The position numbers and the translations under genes were made by a program. Below are positions 47,739-55,967 of a stretch of 64,000 bases of DNA, in pieces; position 1 is the stretch's first letter; every line of letters starts with the position of its first letter. This DNA comes from Kytococcus schroeteri (GTDB lineage Bacteria > Actinomycetota > Actinomycetes > Actinomycetales > Dermatophilaceae). Below the pieces are notes generated by a model, which did no database searches, had not been told where the DNA came from, and was given only the letters and a program-made list of their open reading frames with translations. The stretch is from the NCBI RefSeq assembly GCF_002847825.1, contig NZ_PKIZ01000013.1:32314-96313 (forward strand), in the 5' to 3' direction.

Positions 47739-49849
47739 CAGGCGGCCCTCCCTGCGGGTCGGTGGGCGGCCACGGCCTCGAGCAGGCCGTGGGCGGAGAC
47801 GCTCTCCAGCGGTACGTGCGTGGCGCCCATGCGGTGGGCGAGGTCGGCGGCCAGGTGCATGCGGAAGCGCCCGGCCTCGCAGTCCACCACCACGGTCTCC
47901 GGCGCGGTGGCGTGCCACGCGTCGGCGATGGCGCGGGCGCGCTCCAGGGCGTTCTCGCCGCTCGTGGCGCGGCCGTCGGTCACCAGGACCACCAGGGCGC
48001 GACGGCGCGGGTCGCGCACGGCCTCGGAGCGCAGCGTGGTGGCGGTGGTGGTCAGGCCCTCGGCCAGTGGGGTGCGGCCGCCGTGGGGCACCTCGGCCAG
48101 GCGGGCGGCGGCCAGGTCCACCGAGGAGGTGGGCGGCAGCACCAGGCGGGCGTCCTCGCCGGAGAAGGTCACCAGGCCCACCTTGTCGCGGCGTTCGTAG
48201 GCGTCCACGAGCAGGCTGAGCACGGCGGTCTTCACCGCGGCCATGCGCTTCCGGGCGGCCATGGAGCCGGAGGTGTCCACCGCGAAGAGCACGAGGTTGG
48301 ACTCCCGGCCCCGCAAGCGGGCGTGCCGCAGGTCGTCGGGCAGCACGCGCAGGCGGCCGGTGGGCTCGCTGGCCCCGTGCGATGCCGTCGCGCCCGCCCG
48401 CCGTGTGGCCGCGGCGCGGACGGTGGCCGGCAGGTGCACCGGGCCGCGGCCGGTGGGGTCGGTGCCCACCCGCCGGCCGTGGGTGGTCTCGGCCTGGCTG
48501 CGGCGCCCGGCGGCCCCGTGGCCCAGGCCGCGGATCTCGAACCGGCGGGTCCGGTAGGGCGCGTCGGCGGCCGCCAGCCCGATGCGGGCGGGGCCGGTGG
48601 TGTCGTCGGCGCGGGGTGCGTCGTCGGCCTCGGCCGTCTCACCGCCGGGGGAGTCGGGAGAGTCGGTGCCCGTCTGCGGGCCCGACTGCGGCTCGGGCGG
48701 CGTGGGGCGCTCGCGACGGTCGTCCGCGGCGGGCTCGCCCGGATCGGGCTGGTCCCCGCCCTCCTGGGGACCGTCGCCATCCGGCGTGCCGTCGTCGCCG
48801 GGTCCCTCGGGACCCTCGTCGGGACCGTCCGTGGGCGGCTCGGGGTCCTCCTCGTCGAGCAGCCGGTCGAGCAGCTCCTCGTCGAGACCGGGCGGGTCGA
48901 ACGGCCCGCGGCGCCGCCGGTGGGCCAGGGCGAAGCGCGCGGCGGCCCGCACGTCCTCGCGCTCCACCGTGGTGCGCCCCTGCCACACGGCGTGCGCGGC
49001 CGCGGCCCGGGCGATGACGATGTCGGCGCGCATGCCGTCCACGTCGAAGCCGGCGCACACCCGCGCGATGGTGCGCAGCGTGCGGGCGTCGAGCACCACC
49101 TCGCCCAGCGCCGCCCGCGCGCTGCGGATCCGCGCGGCGAGCTCCTCCTGGGCGGCGGCGAACCGTGCGCGGAAGCCGGCGGGGTCGGCGTCGAAGGCCA
49201 GCCGGCGCTGCACCACCTCGGCGCGCACGCCGGGCTCGCGGGAGGCCGCCACGTCCACCGACAGCCCGAACCGGTCGAGCAGCTGCGGGCGCAGCTCGCC
49301 CTCCTCGGGGTTCATCGTCCCGACGAGCACGAACCGCGCCGGGTGCGTCAGGGAGATGCCGTCGCGCTCCACGGTGTTGGCCCCCATCGCCGAGGCGTCC
49401 AGCAGCAGGTCCACGAGGTGGTCGTGCAGCAGGTTCACCTCGTCCACGTAGAGCAGCCCGCGGTGCGCCTGGGCCAGCAGGCCGGGGCGGAACGCGGCAC
49501 GGCCGGCGCCGAGCGCCTCGGCCAGGTCGAGCGCTCCGGCCACGCGGTCCTCCCCGGCGCCCACGGGCAGCTCCACCAGACGCGTCGGGCGGGAGGTGGC
49601 GGCCGCGTCCTCGTGCGGACCGTCCGGGCAGTCGGCGGCCGGGACGGCAGGGTCGCACGCGAAGCGGCAGTCCTCCACCACGTCCACCGGCGGCAGCACC
49701 TCCACCAGCCCGCGCACGATGGTGGACTTGGCGGTGCCCTTCTCGCCGCGCACCAGCACGCCTCCCACCTCAGGGGCGATGCAGCTGAGCACCAGGGCGA
49801 GCGACAGGTCGTCGGCGCCGACGACGGCCGTGAACGGGTAACGACTCAT
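47738..49849 (-). CDS. chelatase subunit with fused I (AAA+) and D (VWA) domains, probable CobN partner
   Basis: The 703-residue protein is a BchI/ChlI-type AAA+ ATPase (Walker A GEKGTAKST at residues 35-43, Walker B LLYVDEVNLL). A Pro/Asp/Glu/Gly-rich acidic linker (about 345-450) joins it to a BchD-type von Willebrand A domain with the MIDAS motif DTSGSM (Asp525) and VTDGRATSG. Such fusions usually energise CobN-type cobaltochelatases in actinobacteria, in place of CobS/CobT. The location at the head of the cob operon supports this. ATG 49849 has an AGGAGGA site. It follows a cobalamin riboswitch. Confidence 0.92.
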   Translation of the reverse strand: MSRYPFTAVVGADDLSLALVLSCIAPEVGGVLVRGEKGTAKSTIVRGLVEVLPPVDVVEDCRFACDPAVPAADCPDGPHEDAAATSRPTRLVELPVGAGEDRVAGALDLAEALGAGRAAFRPGLLAQAHRGLLYVDEVNLLHDHLVDLLLDASAMGANTVERDGISLTHPARFVLVGTMNPEEGELRPQLLDRFGLSVDVAASREPGVRAEVVQRRLAFDADPAGFRARFAAAQEELAARIRSARAALGEVVLDARTLRTIARVCAGFDVDGMRADIVIARAAAAHAVWQGRTTVEREDVRAAARFALAHRRRRGPFDPPGLDEELLDRLLDEEDPEPPTDGPDEGPEGPGDDGTPDGDGPQEGGDQPDPGEPAADDRRERPTPPEPQSGPQTGTDSPDSPGGETAEADDAPRADDTTGPARIGLAAADAPYRTRRFEIRGLGHGAAGRRSQAETTHGRRVGTDPTGRGPVHLPATVRAAATRRAGATASHGASEPTGRLRVLPDDLRHARLRGRESNLVLFAVDTSGSMAARKRMAAVKTAVLSLLVDAYERRDKVGLVTFSGEDARLVLPPTSSVDLAAARLAEVPHGGRTPLAEGLTTTATTLRSEAVRDPRRRALVVLVTDGRATSGENALERARAIADAWHATAPETVVVDCEAGRFRMHLAADLAHRMGATHVPLESVSAHGLLEAVAAHRPAGRAA

Positions 49850-49914
49850 GGGTCCTCCTGGCACGTGACCGCGCGTGCCGGCATCGGGGCACCGGCGCGG
49901 ACGCACCGGCGGCC

Positions 49915-50030
49915 GCGGGCGACGTCCTGACTCGCCCGAGAGGGCTCACAGTGGCGGGACCGTTCCGGACTCTCACCGGATTCCTCGCACGCGACGGGCG
50001 ACATGATCGCAGACGGCTCGCCGCGTGCGA
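49915..50030 (-). promoter_or_regulatory. cobalamin riboswitch
   Basis: Read on the minus strand, the segment contains GAATCCGGTGAGAGTCCGGA, then CGGTCCCGCCACTGTGAGCC (B12 box GCCACTG at 49949-49957) and GAGTCAGGAC. This is the conserved core of cobalamin riboswitches, including the GCCC-TCTC-GGGC hairpin. A further inverted repeat, TCGCACGC/GCGTGCGA (49985-50030), precedes the core. The 3' side (49850-49914) ends with a 6-bp hairpin just before the ribosome binding site and has no U-tract. Control is therefore probably at translation of the chelatase I/D gene and, by coupling, of the seven-gene operon. Confidence 0.93.
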
Positions 50031-50035
50031 CCACA

Positions 50036-50041
50036 TAGGGT
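50036..50041 (+). promoter_or_regulatory. -10 element for a leaderless cobL transcript
   Basis: TAGGGT is followed by 7 bases and the cobL ATG at 50049, with no Shine-Dalgarno sequence. On the opposite strand the same bases read CCTATG, so it abuts or overlaps the region where the riboswitch promoter must lie. Confidence 0.5.
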
Positions 50042-50048
50042 GACCGCC

Positions 50049-51317
50049 ATGATCGAGGTGGTGGGAGTGGGCGAGGACGGCCCCGCGGGCTGGTCGCCGG
50101 CCGTCGCCGCCCTCGTGGAGGCCGCGCCGCGCGTGGTCGGGGGAGCGCGCCACCTGGCGATGCTGGAGCCGCGCCCCGGGCAGGAGCGCCTCACCTGGCC
50201 CTCCCCGCTGCGCGCCGGGCTGCCCGGCCTCTTCCCGGGTGCCGGCCGCGACGGCCTGACGGTGGTCCTGGCCTCCGGGGACCCGCTGCGCTCCGGCATC
50301 GGCACCACGCTGCTCGAGGAGTTCGGGCCCGGGGCGGTGCGCATCCACCCGGCGCTGTCCTCCGACACCCTGGCCCGCGCCCGGATGGGGTGGGCGGCGG
50401 AGTCCGTCGAGGTGGTCACCGTGGTGGGCCGCGACCCGCGGCGGCTGCTGCCCGCGCTGACGCCCGGCGCCCGCCTCGTGGTGCTCTGTTCCGACGGCGG
50501 GGGGCCGGAGGCGCTCGCGGGGCTGCTCCGCGAGGCCGGCTGGGGGTCGGCGCGGCTGACGGCCCTGTGGCACCTCGGCGGTGAGCGCGAGGGACGCCGC
50601 GAGGGCACCGCCGCCACCTGGGAGCCCGCACCCACGCCGGACCTCGTCGTCCTGTGCGTCGAGCTGCCGGCTCGCGGCGCCCCCACCGTGGGCACCGGGC
50701 CGGCGCCCGGTCGCCCGGACGCGCTGTTCACCGACGGCGGCATGATCACCAAGCGCGACCTGCGCGCCGCCGCTCTCGGGCGCCTGCGCCCGGTGCCCGG
50801 CGGCGTGCTGTGGGACCTCGGGGCGGGGTCCGGGGCGGTCGGCATCGAGTGGGCCCTGGCCGCCCGCGGGGCGCGCGCGGTGCTCGTGGAGCGCGACACG
50901 GGGCGCGCCGCGGCCGCCGAGCAGGCCGCGGCGCGTCTGGGCGTGGCCGACCGCGTCACCGTGCTGCGCACCACCACCGCGGCCGCCGTGGCCGATGCGG
51001 ACCTGCCCACCCCCGACGCCGTGTTCTGCGGTGGCGGCGTGACCGCCGAGGTCGTCGACGGCGCCCTGGCCGGCCTGCGCCCGGGCGGCCGGCTCGTGGC
51101 GCACGGCGTCACCGTGGAGACCGAGCAGGTACTGCTGGCCGCACAGGCCCGCCACGGCGGCGAGGTGAGCCGCACCGCCATCGAGCGCCTGGCGCCGCTG
51201 GGCCGCCTGCGCGGCTGGACCCCCGCGCGCACCGTGACCACGTGGAGCCTCGTCACCGGCGAGGGCGCCTGCACGGGAACCACCGACCACCCCACCGACC
51301 CCCGAGGAGAGTCGTGA
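50049..51317 (+). CDS. cobL: precorrin-6Y C5,15-methyltransferase (decarboxylating)
   Basis: CobL methylates C5 and C15 and decarboxylates C12. The 422-residue protein has an N-terminal CbiE-type tetrapyrrole methylase (EVVGVGEDGPAGW, VVLASGDPLRSGIG) and a C-terminal CbiT-type SAM methyltransferase (MITKRDLRAAALGRL, WDLGAGSGAVGIEWA, VFCGGGVTAEVVDG). The fused CbiE-CbiT form is characteristic of the aerobic pathway. ATG 50049 is preferred over GTG 50040 because the latter would overlap the -10. Confidence 0.95.
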   Translation: MIEVVGVGEDGPAGWSPAVAALVEAAPRVVGGARHLAMLEPRPGQERLTWPSPLRAGLPGLFPGAGRDGLTVVLASGDPLRSGIGTTLLEEFGPGAVRIHPALSSDTLARARMGWAAESVEVVTVVGRDPRRLLPALTPGARLVVLCSDGGGPEALAGLLREAGWGSARLTALWHLGGEREGRREGTAATWEPAPTPDLVVLCVELPARGAPTVGTGPAPGRPDALFTDGGMITKRDLRAAALGRLRPVPGGVLWDLGAGSGAVGIEWALAARGARAVLVERDTGRAAAAEQAAARLGVADRVTVLRTTTAAAVADADLPTPDAVFCGGGVTAEVVDGALAGLRPGGRLVAHGVTVETEQVLLAAQARHGGEVSRTAIERLAPLGRLRGWTPARTVTTWSLVTGEGACTGTTDHPTDPRGES

Positions 51318-52063
51318 CCGTCCACTTCATTGGAGCCGGACCCGGCGCCGCCGACCTGCTCACCCTGCGCGCCGTCCGCCTGCTGGCGGGCTCGGCGGTG
51401 TGCCTGTACGCCGGCACCTACCTGGACGACGAGGTGCTGGGCCACTGCCCGCAGGGCGCGCGGCTGGTGAACACGCAGTCGATGACGCTCGACGAGATCA
51501 CCGCCGAGATGGTCGCCGCGCACGAGGCCGGGCACGACGTGGCGCGGCTCTGCTCCGGCGACCCGTCGGTGTACAGCGCAGTGGCCGAGCAGGCCCGCCG
51601 CCTCGACGCCGCGGGGGTGCCCTGGGACGTCTGCCCCGGCGTGCCGGCCTACGCGGCGGCCGCCGCGGTGGTGGGGCGCGAGCTCACCGTGCCGGAGGTG
51701 GCGCAGTCGGTGGTGCTCACCCGCGCGCAGAAGGACTCCACGCGGATGCCGGCCGGCGAGGAGCTGGCGAACTTCGCCCGCACCGGGGCCACGCTCGTGC
51801 TGCACCTGGCCATCCGCCACACCCGGCGGCTGGCCGCCGAGCTCACCGAGCACTACGGGGCCGACTGCCCGGTGGTCGTGGGCTCGCTGGTCAGCCAGCC
51901 CGACGAGCTGATCCTGCGCGGGACGCTCGCGGACATCGCCGACCAGGTGGAGGCCGCCGGGCTGCGGCAGGCCGCGGTCATCCTCGTGGGGCCGGCGCTG
52001 GCGGCCGGTGACACCGACTTCGTGGAGTCGCACCTCTACAGCTGCGACCGCCGCCGCGGCTGA
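51314..52063 (+). CDS. cobM: precorrin-4 C11-methyltransferase
   Basis: CobM methylates precorrin-4 at C11. The 249-residue tetrapyrrole methylase has VHFIGAGPGAADLLTLR, YAGTYLDDEVL, RLCSGDPSVYSAVAEQ, CPGVPAYAAAAAV and LTRAQKDSTRMP. It begins with GTG overlapping the cobL stop (GTGA) after an AGGAGA site, forming a two-gene unit with cobL. It converges on cobIJ. Confidence 0.96.
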   Translation: MTVHFIGAGPGAADLLTLRAVRLLAGSAVCLYAGTYLDDEVLGHCPQGARLVNTQSMTLDEITAEMVAAHEAGHDVARLCSGDPSVYSAVAEQARRLDAAGVPWDVCPGVPAYAAAAAVVGRELTVPEVAQSVVLTRAQKDSTRMPAGEELANFARTGATLVLHLAIRHTRRLAAELTEHYGADCPVVVGSLVSQPDELILRGTLADIADQVEAAGLRQAAVILVGPALAAGDTDFVESHLYSCDRRRG

Positions 52064-52099
52064 GGCCGGGAGGCCCGCGGCGATGCCGGCCTCTCAGCC
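52058..52099. terminator. inverted repeat between convergent cobM and cobIJ
   Basis: GGCTGAGGCCGG (52058-52069) pairs with CCGGCCTCTCAGCC (52086-52099), leaving a two-base bulge. It spans both stop codons of the convergent genes and has no U-tract. It probably serves both directions. Confidence 0.5.
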
Positions 52100-53620
52100 C
52101 TCCACGTAACGCGGCGTCCACACCCGGTCGTCGGCCGTCACCCGCGTGCTGCGGGCACCGACGAGCACCAGGCAGCCCATGTCCACCACCTCCGGGTCGA
52201 AGGACGCCAGGTCGGTGACCTCCAGCGCCTCGCCCTCGCGGCTGACCTGTCGCGCGACGGCCACCACGTGGTCGCCGGGCAACTCCTCGCGCAGCACCGC
52301 CACGACCTCGCCCAGCTGGTGCGGGCGCGAACGGGAGCGCGGGTTGTAGAAGGCCATCGCCAGGTCGGCGCGGGCGCAGGCGCGCACGCGGTCCAGCACC
52401 ACCTCGAGGGGCTTGAGTCGGTCCGAGAGCGAGATGAGCGCGTGGTCGGCGCCCAGCGCGGCACCCGCCAGGGCCGATGCGGCGTGCGCCGCGGTCACGC
52501 CCGGCACCACCGTGACCGGCACCGCGCCCAGGGCCGCGGTGGCCGGGTCGGCGTCGCCGGCGGCCACCTCGCGGGCCTCGAAGACGGCTGCGGCCATGCC
52601 GAACACCCCGGCATCGCCCCCGGAGACCACGGCCACGTGGTGCCCGGCGGCGGCCAGCTCCAGCGCCTGGCGTCCGCGGTCCACCTCGACGGTGTTGCCG
52701 CTGGGCAGGCGCACCAGCCCGTCGCGCTGCGGCACGCGCGCCAGGTAGGGCGCGTACCCGATGACGTGCGTGGCCGCCGCGAGCACGGCATCGGCCTGCG
52801 GGGTGCGCAGGGCGTCGTCGCCCGGACCCAGCCCCACCACGTGCAGGGAGCCGCCTCCGCCCGCCGCCGGTGCGGCCTGCGGCACGGCGCGTCCCGCGGC
52901 ATCGGCCCGGCGGTCCTGCCCGGGCACCACCACCAGGGCCATGTACGGCACCGTGGCGGGGTCCACCTCGGCCACGGGCAGCACCCGCTGCGTGCCGCGG
53001 CTGGCGTGCTCCACGTACACGGCGCGGTCCAGCACCCCGGCCTCGCGCAGCGCCTCGCGGACGGTGGGGAAGGTGCGGCCCAGCTTCATCACCACGGCGG
53101 CGTCGGTGTCGGCCAGGCGACGCGCCAGTTCGGCCACCGGCAGGGTGCCCGGCAGCACGGTGAGCACGTCCTCGTGGCGGCACAGCCCGGTGCCGACGGC
53201 GGCGGTGGCGGCCGAGGGGGAGGTCACCCCGGGCACCACCTCGACGGTGAACTCCTCGCCGAGCAGGTCGCGCACGTACATGGGCGAGCCGTAGAAGAGC
53301 GGGTCGCCCTCGGCCAGCAGCACCACGTCGCGCCCGGCGCGCAGGTGCTCGCCCAGGCGGGCGGCGCACTCGGCGTAGAAGGCCGCCAGGCGCTGGTGGT
53401 AGTCCTCGGTCGGGCCGGTGGTGACCGGGTAGACGAGCTCCTCCTCGGTCACGCCCTCGCCCAGGAACCCGGCCGCGATGGCGCGCGCGGTGCTGGGTCG
53501 GCGCGGGGCGCGGTGGTAGGCCACCACCGGCGCGGCAGCGATGAGGCGCTCTGCCCTGCGCGTGACCAGCTCGGGGTCGCCCGGTCCCACCCCGACGACG
53601 TGCAGGGTCCCGGCGGTCAC
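52094..53620 (-). CDS. cobIJ: fused precorrin-2 C20-methyltransferase and precorrin-3B C17-methyltransferase
   Basis: The CobI half (about residues 1-245) methylates precorrin-2 at C20 and has HVVGVGPGDPELVTRRAERL (core only), LLAEGDPLFYGSPMYV and VVPGVTSPSAA. The CobJ half (about 255-508) performs ring contraction with C17 methylation and has HVVGLGPGDD, VVSGGDAGVFGMAA, VVPGVTAAHAA and AFYNPRSRSRP. A Gly/Ala linker joins them. Such CobIJ fusions are known in actinobacteria. It begins with GTG overlapping the cobH stop (GTGA). Confidence 0.96.
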   Translation of the reverse strand: MTAGTLHVVGVGPGDPELVTRRAERLIAAAPVVAYHRAPRRPSTARAIAAGFLGEGVTEEELVYPVTTGPTEDYHQRLAAFYAECAARLGEHLRAGRDVVLLAEGDPLFYGSPMYVRDLLGEEFTVEVVPGVTSPSAATAAVGTGLCRHEDVLTVLPGTLPVAELARRLADTDAAVVMKLGRTFPTVREALREAGVLDRAVYVEHASRGTQRVLPVAEVDPATVPYMALVVVPGQDRRADAAGRAVPQAAPAAGGGGSLHVVGLGPGDDALRTPQADAVLAAATHVIGYAPYLARVPQRDGLVRLPSGNTVEVDRGRQALELAAAGHHVAVVSGGDAGVFGMAAAVFEAREVAAGDADPATAALGAVPVTVVPGVTAAHAASALAGAALGADHALISLSDRLKPLEVVLDRVRACARADLAMAFYNPRSRSRPHQLGEVVAVLREELPGDHVVAVARQVSREGEALEVTDLASFDPEVVDMGCLVLVGARSTRVTADDRVWTPRYVEG

Positions 53621-54306
53621 AGGATCTCCTGCGCGGTGGCCAGGGCGTTGAGCGCCGAGGCGGCCAGGGCCGACCCGCCCCGGCGACCGTGGACGGTGAG
53701 CCACGGCACCTGGCCGCCGGGCAGGTCGGCGTCGTCCAGGCGGTGGGCGGCCAGGGCCTCCTTGGACTCCGCCGCACCGACGAATCCCACCGGCATCCCG
53801 ACGATCGCCGCCGGCCGCGGGGCCCCGGCGTGGAGCATCTCCAGCAGGTGGAACAGCGCCGTGGGTGCGTTGCCGATGGCCACCACCGCCCCCTCCAGGT
53901 CCGGCTCCCACAGCGACACCGCGGCGGCCGAGCGGGTGGTGCCCCACGCCTCGGCCAGGCCGGCGGTGCGGTCGTCGCGCAGCAGGCAGCGCACGGCGTT
54001 GTCCGCCGGCAGACGAGCGGAGGTGATGCCGGCGGCCAGCATCCGCGAGTCGGTGAGGATCGGCGCCCCGGCCTCCAGCGCGCCGCGGGCTGCGGCGACC
54101 ACGTCGGGGTGCCCGGCCACCACCGCCGGCAGGGAGGTGTCGCCTGCCGCGTGCACCATCCGCACCGCCACGGGGTGCAGCGCCTCGGGCAGGTGGGTCA
54201 GGTCGGTCTCGCGCCGGATGGTGGCGAAGGACTCGCGGTAGATGGCCCGCCCGTCGGTCTCGTACGGGTAGGTGCGGGGCGGGGCGAGGGGCTCAGCCTC
54301 GGTCAT
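53617..54306 (-). CDS. cobH: precorrin-8X methylmutase
   Basis: CobH moves the C11 methyl group to C12, giving hydrogenobyrinic acid. The 229-residue protein has the active-site region VRMVHAAGD with the catalytic His, ILTDSRMLAAGI, VAIGNAPTALFHLLEM, IVGMPVGFVGAAESKE and a C-terminal GRRGGSALAASALNAL. The ATG at 54306 lies 14 bases inside the end of cobG. Confidence 0.96.
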   Translation of the reverse strand: MTEAEPLAPPRTYPYETDGRAIYRESFATIRRETDLTHLPEALHPVAVRMVHAAGDTSLPAVVAGHPDVVAAARGALEAGAPILTDSRMLAAGITSARLPADNAVRCLLRDDRTAGLAEAWGTTRSAAAVSLWEPDLEGAVVAIGNAPTALFHLLEMLHAGAPRPAAIVGMPVGFVGAAESKEALAAHRLDDADLPGGQVPWLTVHGRRGGSALAASALNALATAQEIL

Positions 54307-55423
54307 CGAGGGCCTCCAGGACGTCGTCGGGGGAGGTGGGCAGCACCACCCGGGCGCCGGGCGGACGGCCGCAGGCGCGCGCACATCCCACCACGTGCAC
54401 CGGGGGCGCGGCGGGGGAGGTGGAAGTAGTGGTGGTGGAGGAGGTGGTGCGGGTGGCGGTGGCGGCCTCCGCGGCCGCGCGGGCCCACGCGAGGGTCGGC
54501 ACCTCGGTGCGGGTGCAGTGCGGCGCGCCGATGCAGGCGGTGGTGCGGGTCAGGGGGTGCCCGGGCGTTGTCAGCAGGCCTGTGGCTTCCAGTGCGTCCT
54601 CGGCGCCGGGGGCGGGGTCGCGCAGCACGAGGGAGCGCGCGGGGGTGACGACGAGCGAGCTGCAGACCGCCGCCACGGCATCGGCCTGGGCCGGGGTGAG
54701 CAGACCGAGGGGGACGCCGACCACGCGATCGCGTCCATCGGGTGTGGGCCCGGGGGCCGGGGGCGGCGCGACACCGTCCGGGACGCGCTCCTCCCACCCG
54801 GTCAGCACGGGGGAGCCCTCGGGCAGGTCGCGCAGGTTCCAGGTGCCGGCGCCCGGGCGGTGGGCGAGGAAGCGGAGCATCAGGTCCACCACGGCACGCG
54901 GCACGTCCCGGCGGTCGCAGCCGCGGGCCCGGTCGCCGGCCAGCAGCGTTCCCCGGTCCGGGTCGGCCGCCTCGGGCCGCCAGGCCACGTCGAAGGGCAG
55001 GTCCAGGTGCGTGCCAGCGGCATCGGCCAGCACGGTAAGCCAACGGCCGGGGAGCTCGGCCAGGGCGGGCTCGGCGAGCACCGCGGCGTCGACGGCCTCC
55101 ACCACCGGGTCCAGCACACGGGCGGGCGCGGCCACCAGCGTGCGGGCGCGCTCGTGGTCGTCCGAGGGCAGCAGGCCCAAGGCTCGGACGGCCTCCTCGA
55201 GGGCCTGAGGCACCGCGTCGGGCAGGCCCCGCAGCTGCAGCGACGCGCGCGAGGTGAGCTGCAGGAAGGGTGTGCCGTGCTCGGCGGCGAGCGCGGCCAG
55301 CCGCACCAGGGAGGTCGCCGGCAGGCGGCCACCGGGGACACGGACGCGGACCAGGGCACCGTCGGCCGCCCGGTGCGGACGCAGCACCCCCGGGCAGCGG
55401 TCGGGGGCGTCGTGGGCGGTCAC
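54293..55423 (-). CDS. cobG: precorrin-3B synthase
   Basis: CobG hydroxylates precorrin-3A at C20 in an oxygen-dependent reaction and marks the aerobic pathway. The 376-residue protein resembles nitrite/sulfite reductases: an N-terminal ferredoxin-like half (LQLTSRASLQLRGL) and a C-terminal 4Fe-4S Cys set, TACIGAPHC and VGCARACG. A Thr/Ser-rich linker of about 20 residues splits the two Cys pairs, longer than usual. The GTG at 55423 is preceded by TACAGT at 7 bases, which fixes the start and suggests a leaderless mRNA. cobG-cobH-cobIJ is one operon. Confidence 0.93.
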   Translation of the reverse strand: MTAHDAPDRCPGVLRPHRAADGALVRVRVPGGRLPATSLVRLAALAAEHGTPFLQLTSRASLQLRGLPDAVPQALEEAVRALGLLPSDDHERARTLVAAPARVLDPVVEAVDAAVLAEPALAELPGRWLTVLADAAGTHLDLPFDVAWRPEAADPDRGTLLAGDRARGCDRRDVPRAVVDLMLRFLAHRPGAGTWNLRDLPEGSPVLTGWEERVPDGVAPPPAPGPTPDGRDRVVGVPLGLLTPAQADAVAAVCSSLVVTPARSLVLRDPAPGAEDALEATGLLTTPGHPLTRTTACIGAPHCTRTEVPTLAWARAAAEAATATRTTSSTTTTSTSPAAPPVHVVGCARACGRPPGARVVLPTSPDDVLEALDDRG

Positions 55424-55430
55424 GCGCGGA

Positions 55431-55436
55431 ACTGTA
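55431..55436 (-). promoter_or_regulatory. -10 element for a leaderless cobG transcript
   Basis: On the minus strand TACAGT is followed by 7 bases and the cobG GTG. No Shine-Dalgarno sequence is present between them. Confidence 0.55.
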
Positions 55437-55512
55437 GACGAGGGCGCGACGACGAGGACGTCTGCGGTACAGGTCTTGCAATGTCGGCACATTGAGGACC
55501 TCGGCCAGTGGC

Positions 55513-55881
55513 ATGACGCAGACGGAGATCGCGCGCCAGACCGGTCGCAGCTAGCCGGAGATCTCCCGCATCCTGCGCTTCCACGGCACCACGGAGGGCG
55601 CCCGGTCCCTGCGCCGCCACGCCGCGGAGGTGAAGCGGCTGGTCGCGGAGCACGGCGGGTCGCAGGTGAGGGTCCTCGGGTCGACTGCCCACGGGACGGA
55701 CGGTCCGGAGTCGGACATCGACCTGCTGTTCCTGCCGTCGAGGACGCTCGGTCTCATGGAACTGGTGGCCCTGGAGCGGGACATCTCCACGATCCTCGAA
55801 CGCCCTGTTGACCTCGTGGCGGAGCCTGCCCTTCACCCCCTCGTGAAGGATCGTGTCCTGGCCGAGGCGGTGCCGTTGTGA
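55513..55881 (+). pseudogene. HTH-nucleotidyltransferase (MntA-type antitoxin) gene with an in-frame amber codon
   Basis: From ATG 55513 the frame encodes a helix-turn-helix start (MTQTEIARQTGRS) and then meets TAG at 55552-55554. Homologous domains have Gln there (SQPEISR), which a single CAG-to-TAG change would explain. The same frame then reads PEISRILRFHGTTEGARSL and continues into a minimal nucleotidyltransferase domain with GSTAHGTDGPESDIDLLF (Asp-x-Asp motif), ending at 55881. Translation could still begin at GTG 55630 and give the 83-residue nucleotidyltransferase part alone. The original start may lie further upstream. Other genes of this type act as antitoxins to HEPN RNases. Confidence 0.75.
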
Positions 55882-55934
55882 AGCGCACGCGCACTGAGGT
55901 CATCGCGGAGGCGGTGACGCACCTCGACGCCTGA
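55878..55934 (+). pseudogene. 18-codon remnant of a HEPN-type toxin partner gene
   Basis: A GTG overlapping the nucleotidyltransferase stop (GTGA) starts the reading frame VKRTRTEVIAEAVTHLDA, which ends at TGA 55932-55934. In MNT/HEPN pairs the second gene starts exactly here and runs for 110-150 residues. The opening resembles such proteins, but the rest is missing and the following bases show no continuation in another frame that I recognise. Assignment as a truncated toxin is inference from position and the short N-terminal similarity. Confidence 0.45.
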
Positions 55935-55967
55935 CGGACCGATCAGACGACCGCCCGGCTCCCGGGA

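Noticed and set aside
50040-50048. GTG at 50040 as the start of cobL.
   Set aside because: It overlaps the TAGGGT -10 hexamer, lacks a ribosome binding site and would add residues not found in homologues.
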